From a virus, in the IMG/VR virus record IMGVR_UViG_3300025131_000160, positions 1 through 37,368 of that record: a stretch of DNA of 37,368 nt, one strand, 5' to 3'. The translations under genes were made by a program, and so were the position numbers. Positions 9,935 to 18,897 of the stretch are shown in pieces. Position 1 is the stretch's first letter, and the number at the start of each line of letters is the position of its first letter. The notes beneath the pieces were generated by a model. That model was not told the DNA's origin and ran no database searches. It saw nothing but the letters and a program-made list of their open reading frames with translations.

Positions 9935-11815
9935 TTATAATCCTACAACTCGACCTTTAATATCTGAATTAGGATATCTAACTTCAAATATACAAGGATC
10001 TAATGATGGATAAATTATATTATTTAATGTTGCTGCTTTCATATCATAAACGTTTCCAGAATATCCCGAATTTGTATCATAATTATTAATGATGTCTACG
10101 TCTGCTACTGTTTGTACTCCTTCTACATTATCTAAACTACTATATACATCTGAAATTATTATTGGTCCATTAATTTGCATATTATCGATATGTAGTAATT
10201 CCTTTAATCTACTTACACATTTTAAAACTACTTCAGATGCATTATAATTTGGTTTTGGTATTACTTCAAATTCAATTCCAATGTTTATGATAAACGCATC
10301 TTTAATATTAATTGCATCTGTCATTAATCTAAATTGTCCCAGATATGTTTGTACATTTTGTTTAAGTGCATCATTTAATGGGACTACTTGTTTTCTAGCA
10401 TTATATCCCATACAATATATATTCATTGCTAAAGGATTTGGAATTTTAGCTTCAGGATTTGTTGAATCAACTTGTTCATCTTGTATAATATATGCCTTTG
10501 CTATAGACCCAAATTTTGCTGGCATTGTATAACATCTTAGAATATAATCTTCTCTTGTAACTGCTCTATTTTGTGCTGCAAATGTTCCTAACGTTTTCTG
10601 ACGGACAACTTCTATTGGTTCAATTGATGCTCCACCTTTCGATGGAAATGGATTATTAATAGCAACAGATGCCTTTGCTTGTTTTAATAATGATGCATCT
10701 AAATTAACAGTTTGGTTTGCATAACTCACTATTCCAAGTTCGTTTATTGAATTTGCAGGCACATTATCTAATAACCCCTTTCCTCTTGAGTACCGAACAG
10801 TTAAAGTAGTTTGTGATGGTGCTTGTCCATATGTACTTGAATATAAAAAGTTTGCAGGATCTACAGATAAATCAACTTCACGCTTAAATCCTCTCAATCC
10901 TAGGCCTACATTTTCTGGGTTTGGTATTAAATCTCTATCATGTTCTTCTGATATTCCAGCTCCGAATTGTAATTCTAATTTATTATCGGCTCTAAATCTA
11001 GTTATAAATCGTTTAGCCGTTCTTTTTAATTTTAAGATATAAGGTACACTACTATTATAACTCGATAGTTCAGGGTCATTGTATTCTATATTTCGTACTG
11101 AGTCTTGAATTGTATCTTGTGCTAGATATGGTACTTCATACCAGCTATTTCCTGCTTCGTCTACAACATCAATTATTTCTATAATATCTGTATCTGGTAA
11201 TACTAGTTTATCGTAAATTTTTGGCTCATTAAATTCGTAATCATGTTGAACTATTTGTCCTGAAACTGCTTGTACTTGTTTTTTAAGTAAATAGTATGTT
11301 GGAGTTCCAGTTGCTTCATCGACTTGATATACAGTTGTTGTCCTTGTATTTATTCCTGAACCTGTATGATTAAAATCTACTGGCATTAATGATCTAAACT
11401 CAATACCTGTAGTTGATTTTGCAACCATTCCTGCTTCTAATGATAATGCATATTTCATATCTGGTTTTGCATTTATTCCTGTACCAATTGCTGGAACTGT
11501 TTGATATACATCTAATTGTACGAGTGATGATATTAAATTTTTAGGTTTATATCCCATGGAGTTTGCAATTGCATTTATATTAGGTCTTTCCTCTGCATAT
11601 GCTAATAACGATTCTTTAAGATTACTATCAGTATAATATGATAAAACATCTCCTACGTAAGATGACATTTCCATAAACATCATACCAGGTGAAGTTTCAT
11701 TGAAATCGTTATATGTTCCAGGAAAATAATTTTTAGTAAAGTTAATTAGATTTTGCCTAAACTCACCAAAATCCTTACTTAAATATTTTACGTCCTTTTT
11801 TATTATATCTGCCAT
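9935..11815 (-). CDS. 6: Baseplate wedge protein, T4 gp6-like (626 aa)
   Basis: T4 gp6 forms the dimeric ring that joins baseplate wedges, and its core is related to baseplate protein J. The N-terminal region contains KDFGEFRQNLINFTKNYFPG, FNETSPGMMFMEMSSYVGD and LSYYTDSNLKESLL, a pattern typical of gp6 in T4-like phages of marine hosts. The length is close to that of T4 gp6. The central and C-terminal parts include a J-like RAVTREDYILRCY segment and a C-terminal IINIGIEFEVIPKPNYNASE segment. It lies 12 nt after the gp25 gene, the same 25-6 order as in T4. AAAGGAATTAGAAT precedes the ATG. Confidence 0.85.
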   Translation of the reverse strand: MADIIKKDVKYLSKDFGEFRQNLINFTKNYFPGTYNDFNETSPGMMFMEMSSYVGDVLSYYTDSNLKESLLAYAEERPNINAIANSMGYKPKNLISSLVQLDVYQTVPAIGTGINAKPDMKYALSLEAGMVAKSTTGIEFRSLMPVDFNHTGSGINTRTTTVYQVDEATGTPTYYLLKKQVQAVSGQIVQHDYEFNEPKIYDKLVLPDTDIIEIIDVVDEAGNSWYEVPYLAQDTIQDSVRNIEYNDPELSSYNSSVPYILKLKRTAKRFITRFRADNKLELQFGAGISEEHDRDLIPNPENVGLGLRGFKREVDLSVDPANFLYSSTYGQAPSQTTLTVRYSRGKGLLDNVPANSINELGIVSYANQTVNLDASLLKQAKASVAINNPFPSKGGASIEPIEVVRQKTLGTFAAQNRAVTREDYILRCYTMPAKFGSIAKAYIIQDEQVDSTNPEAKIPNPLAMNIYCMGYNARKQVVPLNDALKQNVQTYLGQFRLMTDAINIKDAFIINIGIEFEVIPKPNYNASEVVLKCVSRLKELLHIDNMQINGPIIISDVYSSLDNVEGVQTVADVDIINNYDTNSGYSGNVYDMKAATLNNIIYPSLDPCIFEVRYPNSDIKGRVVGL

Positions 11816-11827
11816 ATTCTAATTCCT

Positions 11828-12412
11828 TTAATATGATGTGGTAGTATTACCATCTGTCATTATTGTTATTATTTGATTAGCTCCTTGATCTGTTACTCGA
11901 AATGTTAATTTAATAAATAATGTATTTGTTAAATTCTTATTTTCGTCACGATTATCTATATTAATATTTTGTATTTTAATATATGGTAACCAATATTTAA
12001 TTGCATCTTGTATTTCTCTATTTAAATTTACTATTAACTCTGGTGAATTAGGTTCGAATACTCTATCCTTAATTCGTACTCCAAATGTTGGTTGTAACAT
12101 TCTTTCACCAGGATATGTTAATAATAAATTCTTTAAATTAGTTAAAGCTTGTTCTGTAGTAGTATATGATACTGGAAATTTACCTATTTGCCTTTCTGAT
12201 TTTTCATTTGACTCTATAGATCCTGAAACTGCTAGATATGTAGCTGAACCTAAATCTGTATCATCCTTTTCTATACTAGAGCCATTAAATGGCAACATAA
12301 CACCTATAGCCGTATCTTCTTCTTGATCTTTCGGAATGTACGGGTATATCGGTCTACCACCACCTTTTGAGTAAGCAGTTTGTCGAGTTTGGTTATAAAT
12401 TAAACTTGGCAT
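11828..12412 (-). CDS. 25: Baseplate wedge protein, GPW/gp25 family (194 aa)
   Basis: gp25/GPW proteins have a lysozyme-like fold without lysozyme activity and link the baseplate core to sheath assembly. The family core is visible at about residues 85-150: TTEQALTNLKNLLLTYPGER, MLQPTFGVRIKDRVFEP, then a helix NLNREIQDAIKYWLPYI. T4 gp25 is about 130 aa, so this protein has an extra 60-70 residue N-terminal part with Pro/Gly-rich sequence. Its ATG overlaps the stop codon of the preceding gene (TAATG), which suggests translational coupling. It directly precedes gp6. Confidence 0.88.
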   Translation of the reverse strand: MPSLIYNQTRQTAYSKGGGRPIYPYIPKDQEEDTAIGVMLPFNGSSIEKDDTDLGSATYLAVSGSIESNEKSERQIGKFPVSYTTTEQALTNLKNLLLTYPGERMLQPTFGVRIKDRVFEPNSPELIVNLNREIQDAIKYWLPYIKIQNINIDNRDENKNLTNTLFIKLTFRVTDQGANQIITIMTDGNTTTSY

Positions 12413-12885
12413 TATTTAGTTCCCATTTTCCCATTTTTCTTGTCTATAGCTTTTATTAAATGACTATAGTCCTTATTGAGTGCATTTTGAACAGCTTCTA
12501 ATTGAGGAGTTGCAGCCTTTACAGCCTCACCATTAATTCCTGTCATTGGTGTATTTGGTGCAACCATTCCAGCTGTCCTTGTAGGACCCATTTGTGGATA
12601 ATCTTCCATCATACTAGTTGGTGGTCCATCTATTATTGATGCAAAATCACCACTAATAGCCGTTTCATTTAATAAATCATTTAACATTTCATTCTTAGCA
12701 AATTTCTTTTTCTTCGCATATGGACGATTTGGCATTGGATTTTCTGCAATATCTGAAAGATTTATGCCATGATTAATAACCGTTCTATCCGAAATCTTGT
12801 TTTCATTTAAAGCTTGTTTTACAGCTTTACCGACTTCTTCTCGTATAACTTTTCGTAATATTTTTACAAAACTCTTTGTATCCAT
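12412..12885 (-). CDS. Small protein with capsid-targeting-like N-terminus (157 aa)
   Basis: The true start is probably ATG 12885, with GGAG 6 nt upstream, rather than a TTG at 12897. The N-terminus MDTKSFVKILRKVIREEVGK with KAVKQALNE28 is a basic amphipathic helix ending in LNE. Five other proteins in this window have similar N-termini. In T4, such peptides target internal proteins to the prohead and are cut by gp21 after (L/I)xE. The rest is Pro/Met/Gly-rich and looks flexible. It lies at the head of the gp25-gp6 operon behind a candidate late promoter. The function is unknown. Confidence 0.65.
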   Translation of the reverse strand: MDTKSFVKILRKVIREEVGKAVKQALNENKISDRTVINHGINLSDIAENPMPNRPYAKKKKFAKNEMLNDLLNETAISGDFASIIDGPPTSMMEDYPQMGPTRTAGMVAPNTPMTGINGEAVKAATPQLEAVQNALNKDYSHLIKAIDKKNGKMGTK

Positions 12886-12902
12886 AGTTTTCTCCAATTT
12901 AT

Positions 12903-12917
12903 TTTAATATAAATATG
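12903..12917 (-). promoter_or_regulatory. Candidate late promoter element B
   Basis: The minus strand reads CATATTTATATTAAA, an exact copy of the recurring element. It lies 17 nt before the ATG at 12885 and at the head of the gp25-gp6 operon. The plus strand reads TATAAATA within it, the T4 late consensus but in the opposite orientation. Confidence 0.55.
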
Positions 12918-12941
12918 AAGGTATTAGAATTATGGGAGTTC

Positions 12942-14201
12942 TTATAGGGTATAATTCTGAGGGCTTTTAAATTGAGGAATAGCTGCTTTTACTGGGTCCA
13001 ATGATGCTGCATTAACAGCATATCCTGTAGGTCCACCTGCATTTGTATATGTTAGATGTTGTATGGTCCAAATTAAAGATTCACACCATGAACCTAATTC
13101 GTGTCCTAATACCAATGGTTCGGTCGATCCGAGACCTAAATATATATTAGGTGTGTTTACTGTAAAATGGTATCCTGCATCAACACCTACTGCTTGTAAC
13201 GATGATAGACCTATATGAGTTCCAGCTGATATTAAAACAGCATCTGATCGTGCATTAAATAATAATCTATCTGATGTTATAACTACTTGTGGTGCATCAT
13301 AATCTCCGGAACCTTGGACTGGTCCTATTTCGGGTGGTTTATCTTCTTCAACTTTTGCGGCTGGATCTGCAAAAGATCCTGTTGGTGCATCGCCTCCATA
13401 TATTAATGGATCATATCCGGCCGATCCAGTCCCTGCTGCCAAGTTAGTTGCTCCTTGTAATATCCCAAGTGCAAATGGAAATAATGATAATGCAGCTGCA
13501 ACCATTGCTGCGAAATTAGTTCCTTCAGTTAGATCTGTTTTTGCATTATCTCCAATTTGCTCGGCTATTTGTTGTTGTCCTTCAATTGCTGCATTTCCTT
13601 CCTCAGTACCATCATTCCAATTATTAGGACTGTTTACCATAAATATATTTCCTACCATATCAGGTGGAATATTAACTGGTGGATATATTAATGGATCTGC
13701 TAATATAATATTTGTAAGTGTTGGGTCATTAAAATCTACTGCATTTGCTCCATCTCCCATAGCTATTACACAATTGACATAGTCTCTATCTTTTGCATCT
13801 GTACAACAACCACATAAGTCAATATGTTTTCTGTGATTAAAACCATTTTCTTTAAATGTATCCGTAGCATTTGCAGTCATCATCTCTACAGACTGTCTTG
13901 AACTTGGTCCTATTACTATAATCCAATCATATTGATTAATATCTCCACGAGTAATTGCGTATTTAATTTGATCCATTGCAAAATGCTGGCCGTGCCATAT
14001 TTCATCATCTTTATATTGCATGTTTGTAATTGATGGTGGAGGAATTACCCATAATACACCACGTGGCTCTCTGTTAATTTTTGGAAACAGATAAACATTT
14101 TCCTGATCCCATTCTCCTGCTGGAATTAAAGTTATTGTTTCGTCACGGACATTATTTTCTTCTCTATATCCTGTTCCTGTATCGTATAATCTGTTTGTCA
14201 T
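12942..14201 (-). CDS. Baseplate spike-like protein with hydrolase-like N-terminal half (419 aa)
   Basis: Residues about 45-210 look like an alternating alpha/beta fold: GVLWVIPPPS, YDWIIVIGPSSRQS, HRKHIDLCGCC, YVNCVIAMGDGANAV, TNIILADPL and NIFMVNSPNNW. A Ser or Cys elbow (GPSSRQS or CGCC) could hint at a hydrolase, but no complete triad can be assigned. A hydrophobic Ala/Gly-rich stretch covers about 230-270 (MVAAALSLFPFALGIL). The C-terminal part (about 300-380: QVVITSDRLLFNARSDAVLI, VNTPNIYLGLGSTEPLVLG) is the repetitive beta structure I associate with baseplate needle or spike proteins. It follows the gp5-like hub by 15 nt. The function is not established. Confidence 0.65.
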   Translation of the reverse strand: MTNRLYDTGTGYREENNVRDETITLIPAGEWDQENVYLFPKINREPRGVLWVIPPPSITNMQYKDDEIWHGQHFAMDQIKYAITRGDINQYDWIIVIGPSSRQSVEMMTANATDTFKENGFNHRKHIDLCGCCTDAKDRDYVNCVIAMGDGANAVDFNDPTLTNIILADPLIYPPVNIPPDMVGNIFMVNSPNNWNDGTEEGNAAIEGQQQIAEQIGDNAKTDLTEGTNFAAMVAAALSLFPFALGILQGATNLAAGTGSAGYDPLIYGGDAPTGSFADPAAKVEEDKPPEIGPVQGSGDYDAPQVVITSDRLLFNARSDAVLISAGTHIGLSSLQAVGVDAGYHFTVNTPNIYLGLGSTEPLVLGHELGSWCESLIWTIQHLTYTNAGGPTGYAVNAASLDPVKAAIPQFKSPQNYTL

Positions 14202-14216
14202 TCTGCTGTCTCCATT

Positions 14217-16544
14217 TTAGGATGATTTCCAAGGACCTAATTTTCCTGCTAAATATGCTCTGTCTAATCCATGCCAAGTAGAATGTCCTTGTTTTATTTT
14301 TGAAAATGGTCCTCTTTTAGCATATTTTAAATTATATTCAAAATGCCATTCTTCTGATGAAACGGCTCTTACAAATCCGTATTTGCAAGAATTAGCTATC
14401 AACCATGCATATACGCCAGTTTTAGATGATCTAGATGTAGTTATTCGTTTCCCATTTACTATTTTATGCCTGGTATAACTAAGATCGAGTGCAGTTCCAT
14501 TTTGATGTCTACTTTGTCCTGGTATTGCAACCCATGGGTCAAATTTATCAAACCTTGCTGTCCATAATGCATTTGTTCTATCTTTCATATCTAATTTCCT
14601 CCATGCTTTAGGAATTGCACAATTCTTACGTATAGGTACTTGTCCTCCAGCTATCTTTTTTCCTGTCTCGTGATGGTTGAGTTGCCAAAGACCGCGATAT
14701 GCACTATTAATTTTTAAACTAATGTCATCTTTCCTTGCAGCTGCTATTAGTTGTAATGTAGGTCCACAGAGATATTCTCTGACAGCTTGGCCTTGTATTA
14801 ATCTAATTCTATCATGACCCATTACTTTCCCATAATTTTTCTGACCCTTTTCAGTTTGAAAATATGGAAATGTACCTGGTATTAATTCTAATTCTTCAAC
14901 ATTATCTGGTAGTGGGTCTAGTGGTGGAGCTTCTACGATTGGTCCTGAAGGAGAACACTCGTTTGATGGAAATATATTTCCATTGGAATCTGATCGCGCA
15001 CCTACCGGCCCGTCAGGGTTTCCAGCTGGTCCGTCCATTGGATAATTCAATGCATCAAATACTGTACTAGCTAATTGTAACTGTATTTTTTGTCCTGAAC
15101 AAACATATATTGAAGCTTTATCTCCATTAATATCTTCTACAATAAAATCATTGTCTGAATTGTTCATTGCTGGTGATTGTCCTGCACGTAATATATTAAT
15201 TGGTCCACCTGGACCTGCCATTCCTATTTCCCAACTAGGTTGTTTAAGATATTGAGTTTTATCTTTTGGATCTAAAGCTGAACCGAATCTTAAACTTTGG
15301 CCAAACCTGCCTTGTAGTAGTGTATCACCTTCATATGGTTGTAAATTACATAATTGATCAAACTCAGCAAAGTCTTGGCCTAATGCAAAATTAGGTGTAC
15401 CTAATCCTCCTTGTTTTCCAGTAGAATTACCACTTGTATTACTGTTGTTTCCTGTACCATCATTATCTGGTTTATCTCCGTATTCATTGTACTGTGATGG
15501 GTTTTTCTTCCATTTTTCGTATTCTTCTCCAAATCCTAATTCATGAGGTTTTAATGCATATAATCCTCCTCCTGTTTTCATAAAATCTTTATCTTCTACT
15601 TCACCTTCTGTACCCCCTGTATTATAATACTTAGACCAAGAATATTTTCCATCTTTTAAAGCAGTGAGTTCAAGGTATCCTGTATTTGTGTCATGATCAA
15701 ACATCTTATCAGATTCCATAAACTCTCCTGTGAATCCACCTTTTGTCAGTTCCTCCTTTTTTTCATCAATCTTATCTAGAATAGGTTGTATATCTTCAGA
15801 TTCATTAATAGCGGTTCTTGCACCTCCTGCTCGTCTTAGAGTTTCTCCTGCATCCATTAGGACATACAGGTCCAGAATTTGTTGTTCTTTTTCCATAAAC
15901 CAGTGTATCCACTGATTTGGTAATACTGATGGATCTTTATCTTTTAAAAATTCTTCAGTTCTAGAAGCATCATTTGGGTCATAGGTTTCAGTTCCTGTAG
16001 TTCCTGGATTACCTGAAGTTGCGTCTCTATATTCCTGGAACATTTGTTTGGTCGTACCATCTGACTTTATTTTATTATTTCCTAAAATGTCGCTTACATT
16101 TTGTCCTGGTGCTGCATTTAAATGAACACTTCCTTGTAATCCTAACGGGTTTAGATAATACCAGCTTAGATCATATGCCATTCCTGTATGTTTTTCTCCT
16201 GTATTGGTATTAGGAGCTGCTGGTCCCATTTCTGGACCCGTTCCTTGGAATACAACTACATGTTCTCCTTGTAATGGAGGTCGACTAAAATTATGATCTG
16301 CAGGATATGCTACAACAGTTTTTCCTCCACCTCCTGATACAGACGCTTGATTTGCACCAAGCATTATTTCTATTTCACCTCGGTATTGACTTTTTGCAGC
16401 ATGTGCTTCACCAGTTGCTTTCGCTTTATCAGTAGGAGGCATGCCAGACTCTTTACGATTTTTTTCTGAACGTGATTTTTGGTTGAATGCGTTAGCAATA
16501 CTTATTACTTCACCAAATCCCCATGTAACTCCTTGTGCGCTCAT
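14217..16544 (-). CDS. 5: gp5-like baseplate hub with C-terminal M15 peptidase (775 aa)
   Basis: T4 gp5 is the cell-puncturing hub with an OB fold, a lysozyme domain and a beta-helix. Here an N-terminal OB-like region (about 55-105: RGEIEIMLGANQ, YPADHNFSRPPLQGEHVVVF) is followed by a conserved hub block (about 395-490: LQPYEGDTLLQGRFGQSLRF, GGPINILRAGQ, VEDINGDKASIYVCSGQKIQ). The C-terminal domain is a D-Ala-D-Ala carboxypeptidase/endopeptidase of family M15 (VanY type): SRHQNGTALDLSY (near 680) carries the His and Asp zinc ligands, and SEEWHFEY (near 732) the catalytic Glu and third ligand. It probably cuts peptidoglycan peptides during injection. GGAGGTAATTA precedes the ATG, which overlaps the upstream stop codon (TAATG). 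Confidence 0.85.
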   Translation of the reverse strand: MSAQGVTWGFGEVISIANAFNQKSRSEKNRKESGMPPTDKAKATGEAHAAKSQYRGEIEIMLGANQASVSGGGGKTVVAYPADHNFSRPPLQGEHVVVFQGTGPEMGPAAPNTNTGEKHTGMAYDLSWYYLNPLGLQGSVHLNAAPGQNVSDILGNNKIKSDGTTKQMFQEYRDATSGNPGTTGTETYDPNDASRTEEFLKDKDPSVLPNQWIHWFMEKEQQILDLYVLMDAGETLRRAGGARTAINESEDIQPILDKIDEKKEELTKGGFTGEFMESDKMFDHDTNTGYLELTALKDGKYSWSKYYNTGGTEGEVEDKDFMKTGGGLYALKPHELGFGEEYEKWKKNPSQYNEYGDKPDNDGTGNNSNTSGNSTGKQGGLGTPNFALGQDFAEFDQLCNLQPYEGDTLLQGRFGQSLRFGSALDPKDKTQYLKQPSWEIGMAGPGGPINILRAGQSPAMNNSDNDFIVEDINGDKASIYVCSGQKIQLQLASTVFDALNYPMDGPAGNPDGPVGARSDSNGNIFPSNECSPSGPIVEAPPLDPLPDNVEELELIPGTFPYFQTEKGQKNYGKVMGHDRIRLIQGQAVREYLCGPTLQLIAAARKDDISLKINSAYRGLWQLNHHETGKKIAGGQVPIRKNCAIPKAWRKLDMKDRTNALWTARFDKFDPWVAIPGQSRHQNGTALDLSYTRHKIVNGKRITTSRSSKTGVYAWLIANSCKYGFVRAVSSEEWHFEYNLKYAKRGPFSKIKQGHSTWHGLDRAYLAGKLGPWKSS

Positions 16545-16915
16545 TAATTACCTCCTAATTTAATTTCATCCTGTTCTTTATGGATAGCATCTAATTCTTC
16601 TTGTGCTGTTTGTAATAATCTGTTTTTCTCTGCTTCTGACATTCCGAAGTCCTCGCCGGTGGAAGTTGCTGAACCTACTAATCGTTGAACCACTGCTGCT
16701 AGTTTAACTAAATGTTCATCATTTTTAACTGATACATCTAGGTATTCTTTTATTAATGGAACAATAACGGTTGCATCACCGAGATTTTTTATTAACGGCT
16801 GTAATTCTTGAATTAATGTATTTATTTGTCTATCTTTCTTTTTAGAATTATGATAGATATCTTTCATTAAATCAGAAAATGTAGTCCCTTTGAATAATTC
16901 AAATTCTTCATGCAT
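16544..16915 (-). CDS. Small helical protein at head of hub operon (123 aa)
   Basis: The sequence is almost wholly helix-forming and charged. It has a Lys-rich helix (MKDIYHNSKKKDRQINTLIQ), a hydrophobic middle (ATVIVPLIKEYLDV) and an acidic C-terminal helix (NRLLQTAQEELDAIHKEQDE). No catalytic residues or membrane segments are visible. It is translationally coupled to the hub gene (TAATG) and has AAAGGGATAAATT at its start and a candidate late promoter 10 nt upstream. A tail assembly or chaperone role would suit the context, but no family was recognised. Confidence 0.6.
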   Translation of the reverse strand: MHEEFELFKGTTFSDLMKDIYHNSKKKDRQINTLIQELQPLIKNLGDATVIVPLIKEYLDVSVKNDEHLVKLAAVVQRLVGSATSTGEDFGMSEAEKNRLLQTAQEELDAIHKEQDEIKLGGN

Positions 16916-16925
16916 AATTTATCCC

Positions 16926-16940
16926 TTTAAAATAAATATG
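16926..16940 (-). promoter_or_regulatory. Candidate late promoter element C
   Basis: The minus strand reads CATATTTATTTTAAA, 10 nt before the ATG of the gene at 16544-16915. It would drive the hub operon and separates it from the non-structural genes to the right. Confidence 0.55.
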
Positions 16941-16945
16941 TACAA

Positions 16946-17782
16946 CTATGATTTATGAGTGCCTATGTACCCCCTCTTTGAATAGTTTTCATACATTGTA
17001 GCATAATGTGTTTTCATTATATTAACAACTTTGGTAATATTCTGGGTTTTCAGGCCTGTTCTTTCTCTTATAAGTATATAAAGCGCTTTTTTATTAAAGT
17101 TTTCGATATTATCTCTAATACGAAATAATTCTAATAATGTATCTGCTACAATAATATCTCTTTTATTAGTAAAGATTTCATTCATATGATCTGTATAATA
17201 ATCAACGAATTGATTAGTGAAATCTGTAAGTCCTTCTTGGTAATCTGAATATGATGTTTCTACTCCTAAATCTCTTCGGTCGTCTATAACTGTTATATCT
17301 GCACGTGCTTTCATCTTAGCATAATTAGCATTGTTTGCTATGATTAGATAATTTTTAGCTACTATACTAAAGTATGAAAAGGCTTTACCTTTACCTAAAA
17401 CATATTTATGTATTTTTTCATTTAAGAATGCAACTGTTTCACATTTAACATCTATATATGGTACATCAAAATAATAAAATTTAAATGTATGAATAATATT
17501 TTCGGCTAACTTATCAAACGCATAATGTATATGTTCTCTATATATTTTATTACGCTTCATATGATCTGGTTCGGTATTATATGCTACAATTGCCAGATCT
17601 GTTCTATAAGTGAAATATTGTTTCTTGGTAGGCTTCCGGCCTCTTTTAGCTTTTTTTGGTAATAAAGATTCTGCTTCAATTCGTTCGTCGTCTTCTTTAA
17701 GCCATATATAAAATTTATCTACCGGTGATTGTCCTACTATGTATTCTTCTGATTTTTCTTCTTGATCTTCTTGGTCATGCAT
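16946..17782 (-). CDS. Putative late-transcription sigma factor (gp55-like, 278 aa)
   Basis: T4 gp55 is a small sigma-70 relative that directs host RNA polymerase to late promoters. Here residues about 85-150 resemble sigma region 2: FDKLAENIIHTFKF, VAFLNEKIHKYVLGKGKAFS, YFSIVAKNYLIIANNANYAK. The C-terminal YILIRERTGLKTQNITKVVN could be a helix-turn-helix. A basic RGRKPTKK (about 47-54) resembles an AT-hook. The similarity is remote and judged by eye; another nucleic-acid-binding protein is possible. It overlaps the membrane-protein gene upstream by 1 nt and lies next to the structural operon. It would be the natural reader of the CATATTTATWTTAAA elements. Confidence 0.55.
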   Translation of the reverse strand: MHDQEDQEEKSEEYIVGQSPVDKFYIWLKEDDERIEAESLLPKKAKRGRKPTKKQYFTYRTDLAIVAYNTEPDHMKRNKIYREHIHYAFDKLAENIIHTFKFYYFDVPYIDVKCETVAFLNEKIHKYVLGKGKAFSYFSIVAKNYLIIANNANYAKMKARADITVIDDRRDLGVETSYSDYQEGLTDFTNQFVDYYTDHMNEIFTNKRDIIVADTLLELFRIRDNIENFNKKALYILIRERTGLKTQNITKVVNIMKTHYATMYENYSKRGYIGTHKS

Positions 17783-18069
17783 TAATTAACTCCACGATTT
17801 AGGTCATCCATAACTTCTTTAATAAGTTTAAAAGATGTGCCTACTTCGTCTGATGCTTCGAATGCTCCTAATCTATCTGCATTTCTTATTTCAGAGTTGG
17901 CTGAATTTATTTTTGTTTTTAATCCGTCAAAGAAATTATAATGATTAAGATTAGAATTTTCTAACTCATCTATATAATCTGCTTGTTCTTCTTGTTTTCG
18001 TAACTGGTTTATATTAACATATAATGATATTGCTAATGCTATCCCTAATATAATAATTGTTGTTATCAT
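17782..18069 (-). CDS. Small single-pass membrane protein (95 aa)
   Basis: One N-terminal hydrophobic segment (about 2-19, ITTIIILGIALAISLYVNI) is followed by a soluble, charged, probably helical region with an acidic patch (QADYIDELENSN). It is probably anchored in the inner membrane with the C-terminus in the cytoplasm or periplasm; the topology is undetermined. Its start overlaps the end of the HD-hydrolase gene (ATGA) and its stop meets the sigma-like gene, so the three are probably cotranslated. A spanin-like role cannot be excluded but nothing specific supports it. Confidence 0.6.
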   Translation of the reverse strand: MITTIIILGIALAISLYVNINQLRKQEEQADYIDELENSNLNHYNFFDGLKTKINSANSEIRNADRLGAFEASDEVGTSFKLIKEVMDDLNRGVN

Positions 18070-18887
18070 TTGTTATCTCCTTTGTTATCTCCTTTGTTAT
18101 CTCCAAATAAGTCATCAAACATTTTCATTGCCGCTCCAGCTTCACCATTTGATGCTACTTTTCCTAATTTTTTAAAATTAGGTTTTGATGATTTAGATGG
18201 ACGGTTAAAAGACTTAATTGCATTTACTGTTGCTGTTTTTGTTTTTGCCCACATTTCATATTCAATTCTTGCGGCCATATGATCTGCTTGATGCATTACA
18301 TATCCTAAATTAGTTTTTAGTTTTGAATCAGCTGTTCTTGACATGTAATAAGGTTTATTAGCTTCATCATATAATCCATCAGTTAATTTAATACCTAACA
18401 TTTCATTCCAAGATATTTCAATTTTATAATGTTGTAATAACCAAATTGATAAATCATTTACTAATGTAAATTGGTTATTAGGATTAACTTTATATACCTT
18501 CCCCATATTCTTTCTATGCCATTCTGAATCATTTGGAATATATGTTTCATTGCCTTCTCCAGGAAATCCCATTTTACCTATATCATGATTTAATGCTACA
18601 AAGATTAATTCTTGTCTTGTATACCCTGACATATCTGCTCCCATTTCAGTCCAAAGATCGTATACCTTTTTTGCACATTCAATTACTCTTAAAACATGAT
18701 CTACATATCCGCCTTCAAATGCATTATGATAATGATCGATACTTGAAGCTGGTTGTAATGACATTCTTTCTTCTAGGTCTGTATACATTGCTAGAAGCTT
18801 TGATCTTCTTTCTCCTTGAAAGTTTTTGTTAATAACCTCTATTAGGTCTTCCCAATTTTGTACTATTTGTTCTGCTGTTAATTTCAT
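18066..18887 (-). CDS. HD-domain phosphohydrolase (273 aa)
   Basis: HD-domain enzymes are metal-dependent phosphohydrolases acting on nucleotides or related phosphoesters. Candidate metal ligands are visible: His54 or His64 (HYHNAFEGGYVDHVLRV), the doublet His101-Asp102 (ALNHDIGKMG), and Asp202 (MHQADHMAAR). The N-terminal 45 residues are helical. After about residue 215 a basic linker (NRPSKSSKPNFKKLGK) leads to a C-terminal GDNK repeat coded by three perfect 12-bp units. The start has an A-rich leader (AATAAATAAT) and no clear Shine-Dalgarno. The substrate is unknown; nucleotide metabolism during infection is the likeliest setting. Confidence 0.75.
   Translation of the reverse strand: MKLTAEQIVQNWEDLIEVINKNFQGERRSKLLAMYTDLEERMSLQPASSIDHYHNAFEGGYVDHVLRVIECAKKVYDLWTEMGADMSGYTRQELIFVALNHDIGKMGFPGEGNETYIPNDSEWHRKNMGKVYKVNPNNQFTLVNDLSIWLLQHYKIEISWNEMLGIKLTDGLYDEANKPYYMSRTADSKLKTNLGYVMHQADHMAARIEYEMWAKTKTATVNAIKSFNRPSKSSKPNFKKLGKVASNGEAGAAMKMFDDLFGDNKGDNKGDNK
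18069..18104 (-). repeat. 12-bp tandem repeat, three perfect copies
   Basis: The plus-strand unit TTTGTTATCTCC occurs three times in a row and codes on the minus strand for the C-terminal GDNK repeats of the HD protein. Its left end touches the start codon of the next gene, so changes in copy number by whole units would lengthen the tail without breaking the frame. Confidence 0.9.
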
Positions 18888-18897
18888 ATTATTTATT

